Shown one piece after another: positions 1 to 6,612 of a stretch of 8,283 bases of DNA (the first letter of the stretch is position 1; every line of letters begins with the position of its first letter). Origin of the DNA: an uncultured Bacillota bacterium (lineage in GTDB: Bacteria; Bacillota_I; Bacilli_A; Erysipelotrichales; Erysipelotrichaceae); assembly GCA_900321955.1 (NCBI GenBank), contig ONXX01000050.1, positions 1-8,283 of the forward strand, in the 5' to 3' direction. The notes under the pieces are model-generated. The model did not search any database. It was not told the origin of the DNA and saw only the letters and a list, made by a program, of their open reading frames with translations. The position numbers and the translations under genes were made by a program.

Positions 1-671
1 ATTTTCGTTTGTTCAGGCGCCGAGGGAAATACCTTTTATTCGAAATGGATGATCTCACCATGGTCTCCCATCTTCGCATGGAAGGAAAATACTATATTTA
101 TGACAAGAAAGTCGCGCCGGGCAAGCACGACCACGTGGTGTTTGAACTGGATGACGGGCGATACCTGCACTACAACGATGTAAGAAAATTCGGCCGCATG
201 GGGCTGATGGACAAAAAGAGGACCTACATCCGTTTTCATGACCTTGGTCCCGAACCGTTCTGGGACAGCTTTAATGCAGACTATTGCCGGAAGTATCTGA
301 AGGAGCGCAAGGCAGAGATCAAGCCGACACTGCTGGACCAGAGCTTTGTCGCCGGTATCGGCAACATCTATGCCGATGAGATCCTCTTTGAAAGTAAGAT
401 CCATCCCAAGAGAAGCTGCGATTCCATAAGTGATGAAGAGATCAAAGCCATCATCAGAAATACCCGCAGGATCCTGCGCAAGGCGATCAGAGCAGGGGGA
501 ACGACGATCCGTTCCTATACCTCTTCCCTGGGTGTGACCGGTTTATTTCAGATGTCTTTGCGGGCACATGATCAGAAAAAGTGTCCTGTCTGCAAGGGAG
601 AGATCCGAAAGATCAAAGTCGGCGGACGGGGGACCTATTATTGTCCAAACTGTCAGAAGGAGAGCGAATGA
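1..671 (+). CDS. mutM: Formamidopyrimidine-DNA glycosylase (MutM/Fpg), 5' end outside window
   Basis: Bifunctional base-excision repair enzyme that removes 8-oxoguanine and formamidopyrimidines from DNA and nicks the resulting abasic site. The reading frame is open to the window edge (codons begin at position 3), so the N-terminal part with the catalytic Pro-Glu is missing, roughly 50-55 residues judged from the usual length of about 275. Counting from the TTG at 9, the visible parts are: RRRGKYLLF (the conserved lysine region), HLRMEG (21-26, with the void-filling Met), NDVRKFG (56-62, the Arg/Phe pair that probes the helix), the H2TH segment with GIGNIYADEILF (116-127), GGTTIRSY (163-170) and a C-terminal zinc finger with Cys192, Cys195, Cys212 and Cys215 plus the GGRGTYYC signature. 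The TTG at 9 is internal, not the true start. The stop overlaps the coaE start as ATGA. Its place ahead of coaE matches the common polA-mutM-coaE order of Bacillota; polA would be expected upstream, outside the window. Confidence 0.97.
   Translation, partial: FRLFRRRGKYLLFEMDDLTMVSHLRMEGKYYIYDKKVAPGKHDHVVFELDDGRYLHYNDVRKFGRMGLMDKKRTYIRFHDLGPEPFWDSFNADYCRKYLKERKAEIKPTLLDQSFVAGIGNIYADEILFESKIHPKRSCDSISDEEIKAIIRNTRRILRKAIRAGGTTIRSYTSSLGVTGLFQMSLRAHDQKKCPVCKGEIRKIKVGGRGTYYCPNCQKESE
657..662 (+). promoter_or_regulatory. Shine-Dalgarno of coaE
   Basis: AAGGAG lies 5 nt before the ATG at 668, inside the last codons of mutM. It decides in favour of the 668 start over an in-frame ATG at 581 that would put 29 meaningless residues ahead of the P-loop. 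Confidence 0.8.
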
Positions 672-1228
672 GGATTGCGATATCGGGAACCATCGGTTCA
701 GGGAAAAGCACGGTATGCCTGTATTTAAGAGAAAAGGGCTACGATGTTTTTGACTGTGACAAGGTCAATGCGAAACTTCTGGAAAAGGGCGAAGAAGGCT
801 ATCGAAGAGTCAAGGAAGCCTTTCCCGAATGTTTTGATGAGGATGGCTTGAATAAGAAGAAACTGTCGTCTGTCGTTTTTTCGGATTTGAGAAAAAAGAA
901 GGCCTTGGAACAGATCATGCATCCGCTGATCCTGAAGGCGATGTTTGACAGAAAAGATGATCCTTTGTTTGCGGAAGTGCCGCTTCTTTTTGAGGCGGGC
1001 TGGGATGTCTATTTTGACCACAACCTTCTGGTCGTGACCGATGAAGAGAAACTGATCGAACGTCTGATCGAAAGAGGCCTCAGCAGACAAGAGGCCTATG
1101 CCCGTTTAAACAAGCAGATGCCGACAGAGGAAAAGATCAAACGGGCTGATAAAATCATATATAATAATGGTAGTATGGAAGACCTTTACAGGCTGGTTGA
1201 TGACTGGCTTGAAGAGATATTATGTTAG
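668..1228 (+). CDS. coaE: Dephospho-CoA kinase
   Basis: Catalyses the last step of coenzyme A synthesis, ATP-dependent phosphorylation of the ribose 3'-OH of dephospho-CoA, in the cytosol. The 186-residue product is close to the family's usual 195-205. It begins MRIAISGTIGSGKST, with the Walker A P-loop at residues 7-15. It then shows FDCDK (28-32, the acidic substrate/Mg site of the family), HP (85-86), VPLLFE (104-109), a conserved Gln at 150, KRAD (158-161) and NNG (166-168), in the expected CoaE order. The start at 668 is chosen because of the AAGGAG at 657-662 and because the P-loop then sits 6 residues from the N-terminus, as in known CoaE. It overlaps mutM by 4 nt and dnaB by 7 nt, so translation is probably coupled. 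In Bacillus relatives nrdR lies between the coaE region and dnaB; it is absent here. Confidence 0.96.
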   Translation: MRIAISGTIGSGKSTVCLYLREKGYDVFDCDKVNAKLLEKGEEGYRRVKEAFPECFDEDGLNKKKLSSVVFSDLRKKKALEQIMHPLILKAMFDRKDDPLFAEVPLLFEAGWDVYFDHNLLVVTDEEKLIERLIERGLSRQEAYARLNKQMPTEEKIKRADKIIYNNGSMEDLYRLVDDWLEEILC

Positions 1229-2352
1229 GAAAAGACCTTTATAAAATAGAAGTAAATGCCGAATTATCCAACGAGAGACTCAGATCTCTGGTTTTTTTCT
1301 ATGGGCCTTTGATCGGTGATAAAGCGCTTGTCTTATATGAATATCTGGTTTTAAGAGGAAACCGGCCGGTCTTTGAAGAGATCAACGAACTGCTGATGTC
1401 GGTCAATCTCTCGATCGATGATTTTGAGTTTTTCTGCATCAAGCTCAATGAATACCGTCTGCTTAAGACTTTGAAGCAGGAGAACCGCTACATCTTTGCG
1501 TTAAACAATCCGCTGGAGATCCGCCAGTTCATCAAGGATGACATCATGGTCCGCAACTTCATTCTGAACACTTCCGGCGAATACTTCCGTCAGCTGACGG
1601 CAGATATCTATGAAGAAAATGATCACTATGGCTTTGAGGATGTCTCTTCGACGCTGTCTTTGGATACCCTGCAGAACTGGGATAAGGAAGGGGAGTCTTA
1701 TTTAAAGAAGAAGCCGGAAAGAAACTATGACTTTGACACGATGTTTGATGTCAACGTCTTCTTAAAGGATATCTCTCTGACCTTATTGCCGATGCGTTTC
1801 CGTACCAAGGAAAATATGAAACAGCTGGCTTTGATGGCTGATCTGTACAACATCTCCTATGACAAGATGCGCACCTACTTGCCGAAAGTGGCCAGGACCG
1901 ATTCCAACGAATTCGATTTGAAGGAACTGCGCTATCTGTGCATGAACGCCAAAAGCGAATATAAGAAGGTGGAGAATGACAGCTATGATGTGCCTTGTAT
2001 CCGCTTCCTGATGTCTTTGCAGGGCGGTAAAGAGGCCACCAACTATGACAAGAAGATCATTTACCGGCTTTTTGAAGACTATCATCTGAGTGCACCGGTG
2101 ATCAACGTGCTGCTGGAGCACGGCTTGAAAAACTGCAACAATTCATTAATTGAAAACTATCTCTATCCGATCGCTTCCGACTTGCACCGCAACGATGTCA
2201 AGACATCCAAGGAAGCTCTTGAAAGATTGTCGAAACCTTATGAAAAGAAGGGCAGAAACGTTGAAAAACCTCCTGTCTATGATGACAGTGCAAATAAGAC
2301 GATGAGTGCAATGGAAGAGGAAGAACTCCTCAAACTGATGGGCAAGAAATGA
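1222..2352 (+). CDS. dnaB: Replication initiation / membrane attachment protein DnaB (Bacillota type, DnaD/DnaB superfamily)
   Basis: Helicase-loading cofactor of Bacillota. With DnaD and DnaI it brings the replicative helicase (DnaC in B. subtilis) to oriC and to restarting forks; it is unrelated to the E. coli DnaB helicase. The 376-residue product is shorter than B. subtilis DnaB (about 470). The N-terminal part (about 5-105, LYKIEVNAELS through RYIFALNNPLEIR) matches the winged-helix DDBH1 region. The part around 258-335 resembles a DDBH2 domain, with VINVLLEHGL (293-302), ENYLYPIASDL (311-321) and VKTSKEALERL (326-336). A weaker, possibly degenerate copy may span about 175-250. The tail is charged, ending in EEEELLKLMGKK. 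The family motif YxxxIxxxW reads Y313xxxI317xxxL321, so the Trp is replaced by Leu. Only a weak GAAGAGA precedes the start, consistent with coupling to coaE. Its stop overlaps the dnaI start as ATGA. Identity rests on the N-terminal and DDBH2-like motifs plus the adjacent dnaI. Confidence 0.9.
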   Translation: MLGKDLYKIEVNAELSNERLRSLVFFYGPLIGDKALVLYEYLVLRGNRPVFEEINELLMSVNLSIDDFEFFCIKLNEYRLLKTLKQENRYIFALNNPLEIRQFIKDDIMVRNFILNTSGEYFRQLTADIYEENDHYGFEDVSSTLSLDTLQNWDKEGESYLKKKPERNYDFDTMFDVNVFLKDISLTLLPMRFRTKENMKQLALMADLYNISYDKMRTYLPKVARTDSNEFDLKELRYLCMNAKSEYKKVENDSYDVPCIRFLMSLQGGKEATNYDKKIIYRLFEDYHLSAPVINVLLEHGLKNCNNSLIENYLYPIASDLHRNDVKTSKEALERLSKPYEKKGRNVEKPPVYDDSANKTMSAMEEEELLKLMGKK

Positions 2353-3191
2353 AAGACATTGATTTGATATTAAATGATGAACATCTTTCCAAAGTTTCAC
2401 CGAGTGAGGCTTTTGTTGAAAAGAATCTGACTACCTTCTTAAAGGTATACCGGGAAAGAAAACTCTGTGAAAACTGTGAGGGTCTTTTTGAATGCAGGCA
2501 ATCTACCAAAGGAATGCGGAGCGATCTGCGCTTTGATGAAGTGCTGATTCAGGAGATCGAATACTGCCCCTATGCCTTGAAAGTGAAAACAGGGGAGTCC
2601 ATTTTGCGCAAATACCGCTATTGTGATGTCCCGGCCAATCTGGCCCACATCGATTTAAGCAGCGTTTCCTATACCGAGGAACAGAAACAGCTCTATCTTC
2701 TGCTGGCAGCTATCTTATATGAAAAGCGGGAGAAGGGTCTTTATATCTATGGTGATCTGGGGACCGGCAAGACGTATCTGTGTACGGCTCTGGCCAATTC
2801 CCTGGTCAAGAAGGGGAAGAAAGTCGCTTTTGTCAAAGTATCCAATTTCTTCAATGAAATGAAATCCTATTTCAGTCAGGATCCGGATATGATCGACAGG
2901 AACATTTCCATCTTAAAAAAAGCGGAATACCTCTTCCTCGATGACATCGGCTCAGAGGCGGTTTCCGAATTTGTCAGAGACGACATTCTTTTCAGGGTTC
3001 TGGACTACCGCCTGGAGAATAAACTGATGACGATCTTTACTTCCAATCTGAGCAAGGAAGAACTGATGAAGCATTATCAGTATGACCGTAAAGAAAAATC
3101 CAATCTCATGAATGCCAGAAGGCTGATGGAGAGGATCGATATATTGAGTGATGATTATGTCTTAGCAGGCAAAAATCTTAGGAGGGAATAA
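2349..3191 (+). CDS. dnaI: Primosomal helicase loader DnaI (AAA+ ATPase)
   Basis: AAA+ ATPase that binds the replicative helicase and loads it on single-stranded DNA at the origin with DnaB and DnaD. The 280-residue product is slightly shorter than B. subtilis DnaI (about 310). The N-terminal helicase-binding domain has a cysteine cluster, Cys40-x2-Cys43-x5-Cys49, and Cys73 in EYCPY, consistent with the zinc-binding fold of DnaI. The ATPase part follows: Walker A GDLGTGKT (135-142), KVSNFFNEMK (163-172), Walker B LFLDDIG (195-201), sensor 1 TSN (231-233) and an arginine-rich NARRLMERID (255-264) where the arginine finger is expected. The order and the FLDDIG signature fit DnaI rather than E. 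coli DnaC or the IstB transposition helper, and the upstream dnaB confirms it. It overlaps dnaB by 4 nt and stops 1 nt before pfkA, whose Shine-Dalgarno lies in its last codons. Confidence 0.95.
   Translation: MKDIDLILNDEHLSKVSPSEAFVEKNLTTFLKVYRERKLCENCEGLFECRQSTKGMRSDLRFDEVLIQEIEYCPYALKVKTGESILRKYRYCDVPANLAHIDLSSVSYTEEQKQLYLLLAAILYEKREKGLYIYGDLGTGKTYLCTALANSLVKKGKKVAFVKVSNFFNEMKSYFSQDPDMIDRNISILKKAEYLFLDDIGSEAVSEFVRDDILFRVLDYRLENKLMTIFTSNLSKEELMKHYQYDRKEKSNLMNARRLMERIDILSDDYVLAGKNLRRE
3180..3186 (+). promoter_or_regulatory. Strong Shine-Dalgarno of pfkA
   Basis: AGGAGGG, 6 nt before the ATG at 3193 and embedded in the last codons of dnaI. It is the strongest ribosome binding site among the operon genes, as expected if pfkA must be translated much more than dnaB and dnaI from the same transcript. 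Confidence 0.85.
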
Positions 3192-3192
3192 A

Positions 3193-4152
3193 ATGCTGAG
3201 AAAGATTGGTGTACTTACTTCCGGCGGCGATTCGCCGGGCATGAATGCGGCTATCCGCGCCGTCACCAGAACAGCAATGGCGAACGGGATCGAAGTTGTC
3301 GGTATCCACGACGGCTACAAGGGACTGGTGGAAGGCCTCTACGAGAATTTTGAACGTCATTCCGTTTCTGAAACAATTGACAGAGGCGGCACGATCCTGG
3401 GATCGGCAAGACTGCCGGAATTTGTCGATGAAGCGGTGCAGAAAAGAGGCGTCGAAAAACTGAAAGAAAACAAGATCGATGCGGTCGTCGTCATCGGCGG
3501 CGACGGAACTTACCGCGGTGCCGATGCCCTGACGAAACTCGGCGTCAACTGCATTGCGCTTCCGGGTACGATCGATAACGATATCGAAGGAACGGACTAT
3601 ACAATCGGTTTTGATACGGCATTGAATACTATCGTCGAATGCGTCGACAAACTCAGGGATACCTCCAATTCTCATCACCGCTGTTCGGTCGTTGAAGTCA
3701 TGGGCAACCGCTGCGGTGACCTGGCGATCTATTCGGGCATTTCCTGCGGCGCAGAGATCCTGATCACACCGGAGACCGGCTATGATGAGGAAGCAGTACT
3801 GGAAAAACTCCGCTATCTGGAGAATTCCGGCAAGAGCCATGCGATCGTCATTGTTTCCGAAAAGGTATGTGATGTCAAAGCTCTGGCTGACAAGATCGAT
3901 AAGGCGACCGGATTTACCGGCAGGGCAACGATCCTGGGTCATATTCAGCGAGGCGGTTCACCGACCCCGTCCGACCGTGTCTTAGCTTCCCGCATGGGCG
4001 CCAAGGCAGTCGAACTGCTGGTTGCCGGTGTCGGCGGCCATTGTGTGGCGATCAAGAACAACGAGATCATCTCAATGCCGATTCAGGAATGCATCTCGAT
4101 GCCTCGTTCCAATCGTAAAGCTTTCTACAGGCTCTTCGACAGACTGGTCTGA
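3193..4152 (+). CDS. pfkA: ATP-dependent 6-phosphofructokinase
   Basis: Committed step of glycolysis: fructose 6-phosphate + ATP to fructose 1,6-bisphosphate, cytosolic, normally a homotetramer. The 319-residue length is that of the classic bacterial enzyme. Residues correspond to E. coli PfkA with an offset of one: TSGGDSPGMNAA (9-20), IGGDGT (101-106) and PGTIDND (124-130) with the catalytic Asp128, substrate-binding Arg163, EVMGNRCGDLA (168-178), Glu223, HIQRGGSP (250-257, with Arg253) and SRMGA (266-270). Gly105 and Gly125 mark an ATP-dependent enzyme; pyrophosphate-dependent ones carry Asp and Lys there. Allosteric-site residues Arg22, Arg26, Arg55 and Lys214 are kept, but the position of E. 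coli Lys211 is Ser212, so effector response may differ. It sits 1 nt after dnaI and behind a strong ribosome binding site. The usual partner pyk does not follow; a terminator does. I see no convincing own promoter inside dnaI. Confidence 0.98.
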   Translation: MLRKIGVLTSGGDSPGMNAAIRAVTRTAMANGIEVVGIHDGYKGLVEGLYENFERHSVSETIDRGGTILGSARLPEFVDEAVQKRGVEKLKENKIDAVVVIGGDGTYRGADALTKLGVNCIALPGTIDNDIEGTDYTIGFDTALNTIVECVDKLRDTSNSHHRCSVVEVMGNRCGDLAIYSGISCGAEILITPETGYDEEAVLEKLRYLENSGKSHAIVIVSEKVCDVKALADKIDKATGFTGRATILGHIQRGGSPTPSDRVLASRMGAKAVELLVAGVGGHCVAIKNNEIISMPIQECISMPRSNRKAFYRLFDRLV

Positions 4153-4158
4153 TAATAG

Positions 4159-4183
4159 GGAGATCACAAGATCTCCTTTTTTT
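4159..4183 (+). terminator. Intrinsic terminator of the mutM-coaE-dnaB-dnaI-pfkA run
   Basis: A perfect 7-bp stem GGAGATC / GATCTCC with an ACAA tetraloop is followed by seven T residues (4177-4183). It starts right after the third of three in-frame stops of pfkA. On the opposite strand the hairpin is followed by CTATTATC rather than a T run, so it acts on + strand transcripts only. Confidence 0.9.
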
Positions 4184-4188
4184 GTGGC

Positions 4189-4216
4189 AAAAAGAAAAGA
4201 TCCGTTTAGGATCTTT
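4189..4216 (-). terminator. Intrinsic terminator of def-rnjA
   Basis: Read on the - strand, an 8-bp perfect stem AAAGATCC / GGATCTTT with a 5-nt loop (TAAAC) is followed by TCTTTTT (4195-4189). The first arm overlaps the rnjA stop codon (TAA at 4217-4215). The stem is AT-rich at its base, so it is weaker than the pfkA terminator 5 bp away. On the + strand it lacks a T tail. Confidence 0.8.
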
Positions 4217-5972
4217 AGTCTCTCTTGGATGCATCGACGTGATTGAGTATGACCGGAATCACGATCGGGTTGCGGTTCGTCTTTTCGTAAAGGAAAGGCT
4301 CCAAGGTATTTTTGATGCAGTTTTTAAGATCGCCGAAGGTGACCTTCTGACGCATCGCATTGCGAAGGGCGTCATAGACCAGAGCTTCCGCTTCCTTGAT
4401 CAGCGTTTGTGAATCTTTGAGGTAGACAAAGCCACGGGAAACGATGCCCGGCTTGCATAAGATCTTGTTGGTTCTGGAATCGATGCAGACGACAACAGCG
4501 ACCAGACCGTTATCTGCGAGGATCTTGCGGTCCTTGAGGACGGAAGTGGATAAGCCGGAAATGTCATTGCCGTCGACATAGATGGCGTCGGTCTGGATTC
4601 TGGTATTGGAACGGTAGACTTCGCCTTCATGAAGAACCAAGGCATCGCCGTTGGCACAGATGAAGCAGTTTTCTTTCGGGATACCGGTCTCCACAGCGGA
4701 ATCGGCGTGGAGCTTGAGCATCTTGTATTCACCATGCATCGGCATGAAGTATTTTGGCTTGATCAGCTGAAGCATCAGCTTCTGTTCTTCCTTGGACGCA
4801 TGTCCTGTGGTATGCAAGGAAGATAAGGCTTTGTTTTCCAGGACTCTGGCGCCGTGGCGCATCAGCTGATTGACGATGCCGCCGATATTGAGGGCATTGC
4901 CCGGAATGGCGCTGGAAGAAAAGACAACAGTGTCGCCCGGAATGATCTTGACGTATTTGTGGGAACCGTTGGCGATCCTGCTTAAGGCAGCAAGTGCTTC
5001 ACCCTGGGATCCCGTACAGATGATGCAGAGTTTCTCCGGCGGGTAGGAATTGACCATTTCCGGCGGCAGGAAGGTGTCGTCCGGAACATCGATGGTCTTC
5101 ATCTGTAAACCGATCTCGACGACGTTTTCCATCGAACGGCCGAAGACGACGACTTTGCGGTCACACTTCTTGGCAGCCTTGATGATCTGTGCGAGACGAT
5201 TGACGTTGGAAGCAAAGGTAGAAATCAGGATTCTGCCGCTTGTTTTGCGCATGATGTCATTGATTGCGGAAGCGACCTGTTTCTCGGAGATCGAGAAGCC
5301 GTCAACTTCGGCGTTTGTAGAGTCTGACATCAGCAAGGTAACGCCGGCTGCACCGATGTAGGCCATCTTCTGATAGTCGGAGTTCTGTCCGACCGGGGTC
5401 AAATCGAATTTGAAGTCTCCGGTCTCGACGATCCTGCCGTTAGGCGTGTTGATCAGAACACCTAAGGAGTCCGGGATGGAATGGACGGTATTGAAGAAGC
5501 CGATACGGAAGTGATCGGTCTGAATGGCCGAATCTCCGTCGATCTCAATAACCTGGGTATTGGCCAGTCTTCTTCTTTCCGAGAGTTTCTTTTCGATCAG
5601 CGCTTTGGCAAAACGCGGCGCATAGATCTTCTTGATCGGACAGGCCAAAAGAAGAAAAGGGATACCGCCGATGTGATCTTCATGACCATGAGTGATGATC
5701 AGCGCCTTTACCTTTTCTTTATTTTTGATTAAGTGCGTATAATCCGGAATAACATAATCGACACCTAAGAGTTCGTCATCCGGGAACTTGACGCCGGCAT
5801 CGATGACAATGATCTCATCGTCATGTTCAAAACAGTACATGTTTTTGCCGACTTCGCCAAGACCTCCCAGGGCATAGACGAGGGTGTCATTTTTCGGGTC
5901 ATAGTTTGCACCGTTGTAGCTGCGGGATGAAGAAAATTCATCGGGGCTGTAGTGCTTGTTTATATTATTCAT
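4215..5972 (-). CDS. rnjA: Ribonuclease J (RNase J1 type)
   Basis: Metallo-beta-lactamase / beta-CASP nuclease with 5'-to-3' exonuclease and endonuclease activity, central to mRNA decay and rRNA maturation in Bacillota. The 585-residue product covers the full family. LGGLGEVGKN (35-44) opens the lactamase core. The metal site is HGHEDH (95-100), His164 in TVHSIPDS, Asp186 in TGDFKFD and His413 in MPMHGEY. FGRSM (278-282), TGSQGE (320-325) and HTTGHAS (387-393, with catalytic His391) belong to the beta-CASP and RNA-binding parts. The C-terminal domain ends near FLYEKTNRNP. Intact HGHEDH argues for an active J1-type enzyme rather than RNase J2, whose motif is degenerate. Compared with B. subtilis RNase J1 the N-terminus is about 20 residues longer, with a Ser/Asn/Tyr-rich stretch (2-28); the start is backed by GGAGGA. 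It lies 70 nt downstream of def, the same pairing as in B. subtilis. Confidence 0.97.
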   Translation of the reverse strand: MNNINKHYSPDEFSSSRSYNGANYDPKNDTLVYALGGLGEVGKNMYCFEHDDEIIVIDAGVKFPDDELLGVDYVIPDYTHLIKNKEKVKALIITHGHEDHIGGIPFLLLACPIKKIYAPRFAKALIEKKLSERRRLANTQVIEIDGDSAIQTDHFRIGFFNTVHSIPDSLGVLINTPNGRIVETGDFKFDLTPVGQNSDYQKMAYIGAAGVTLLMSDSTNAEVDGFSISEKQVASAINDIMRKTSGRILISTFASNVNRLAQIIKAAKKCDRKVVVFGRSMENVVEIGLQMKTIDVPDDTFLPPEMVNSYPPEKLCIICTGSQGEALAALSRIANGSHKYVKIIPGDTVVFSSSAIPGNALNIGGIVNQLMRHGARVLENKALSSLHTTGHASKEEQKLMLQLIKPKYFMPMHGEYKMLKLHADSAVETGIPKENCFICANGDALVLHEGEVYRSNTRIQTDAIYVDGNDISGLSTSVLKDRKILADNGLVAVVVCIDSRTNKILCKPGIVSRGFVYLKDSQTLIKEAEALVYDALRNAMRQKVTFGDLKNCIKNTLEPFLYEKTNRNPIVIPVILNHVDASKRD

Positions 5973-6042
5973 TTGTCCTCCATATGCAAATGCAAAAAAT
6001 CATCTTTTTGAGACCGCATCCATTGTAAAGGACGGACGATCA
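5973..6042 (-). other. def-rnjA intergenic region (70 nt)
   Basis: Holds the rnjA ribosome binding site and no gene. In B. subtilis the small RNA polymerase subunit gene rpoY (ykzG) lies directly upstream of rnjA; there is no room for it here. A TTTACA (6029-6024, - strand) resembles a -35 box, but the best -10 candidate (GATGAT, 19-nt spacer) is poor, so an internal promoter is possible but unproven. An A/T-only inverted repeat (CAAAAA / TTTTTG) is too weak to call a terminator. def and rnjA are most simply read as one transcript. Confidence 0.5.
5976..5981 (-). promoter_or_regulatory. Shine-Dalgarno of rnjA
   Basis: GGAGGA on the - strand, 3 nt before the ATG at 5972-5970. It fixes the start at 5972 and so supports the extra N-terminal residues of this RNase J as translated. 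Confidence 0.8.
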
Positions 6043-6603
6043 TTATTCAATAACAATCGCTTCCGGATCCCGATAATACGGATCGGCAGTATTGATGTGA
6101 TCATAGAAGAGGATACCCTTGAAGTGATCCAGTTCATGCTGCAGGACGATCGCCAGATAACCGTCTGCCTTGATCACGATATCTTCATTTTTTAAAGCAT
6201 CATACGCTTTGACTTTGATCCTGGCGGAGCGGTATACAAGTCCTTCATGTTCATTAACGACGGAAAGACAGCCTTCGCCCGAACTTAAACAGGCTTTTTC
6301 AACCGAATTGGATACGATCTTCGGATTGACCAGGGCGTATTCGCAAAGTTTATTTCCTTCTTCGTCCTTGATGATGACCGCAGTCATCTTCTTGGGGATG
6401 CCGACCTGAATGGCACTGATTCCGACAGCCGGTCTCAGATTTTCTTTTTCGGCAATTTCCGGAATCGTGGATTCGTCTACATACTTCAGCATCTGCATCA
6501 GGACATCTCTGTCTTCATCACTCAAAGGCAAAGCAACATCAGCTGACTTTCTTCTGATCAGCTCGTTATCATCTTTGATTATAGTATCGTTGTTAATAAG
6601 CAT
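6043..6603 (-). CDS. def: Peptide deformylase (type 2)
   Basis: Removes the formyl group from the N-terminal formyl-methionine of nascent proteins at the ribosome exit; metal-dependent, normally Fe2+. The 186-residue product has the three deformylase motifs in order: AVGISAIQ (59-66, family form GxGxAAxQ), EGCLS (110-114, metal ligand Cys112) and QHELDH (155-160, ligands His156 and His160, catalytic Glu157). The long motif spacing and overall length match type 2 enzymes of Bacillota such as B. subtilis YkrB. Motif 1 departs from the usual form: Ala for the first Gly, Ser for Ala, Ile for Pro. The frame stays open upstream to 7131, but that part is antisense to ftsW and unlike any deformylase; the ATG at 6603 aligns with known starts (MLINNDTIIKDDNELIRR). 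No Shine-Dalgarno precedes it, and an extended -10 promoter sits directly upstream, so the mRNA is probably almost leaderless. rnjA follows after 70 nt. Confidence 0.96.
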   Translation of the reverse strand: MLINNDTIIKDDNELIRRKSADVALPLSDEDRDVLMQMLKYVDESTIPEIAEKENLRPAVGISAIQVGIPKKMTAVIIKDEEGNKLCEYALVNPKIVSNSVEKACLSSGEGCLSVVNEHEGLVYRSARIKVKAYDALKNEDIVIKADGYLAIVLQHELDHFKGILFYDHINTADPYYRDPEAIVIE

Positions 6604-6612
6604 AGCATTATT

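Noticed and set aside
9..11. TTG at 9 as the start of mutM
   Set aside because: The frame continues to the window edge, and the residues after it align with the interior of MutM; the catalytic N-terminus must lie upstream.
581..667. Earlier start of coaE at 581
   Set aside because: It would add 29 residues overlapping the mutM zinc finger in another frame. The P-loop position and AAGGAG favour 668.
3178..3942. 254-codon open frame on the - strand, opposite pfkA
   Set aside because: Every position is antisense to a fully conserved phosphofructokinase. Its translation shows no recognisable domain and is explained by the absence of CTA/TTA/TCA trinucleotides in the pfkA frame.
3193..4152. PfkA as a pyrophosphate-dependent enzyme
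   Set aside because: Gly105 and Gly125 are the ATP-type residues; the PPi type has Asp and Lys there.
5050..5361. 103-codon + strand frame opposite rnjA, and similar ones at 4182-4412 and 5481-5732
   Set aside because: They lie wholly within or mostly over conserved RNase J codons on the other strand, with no ribosome binding site or domain; shadow frames.
5987..6012. Hairpin CAAAAA-GATGA-TTTTTTG (- strand) between def and rnjA as a terminator
   Set aside because: The stem is almost wholly A-T and not followed by a T run; stability would be negligible.
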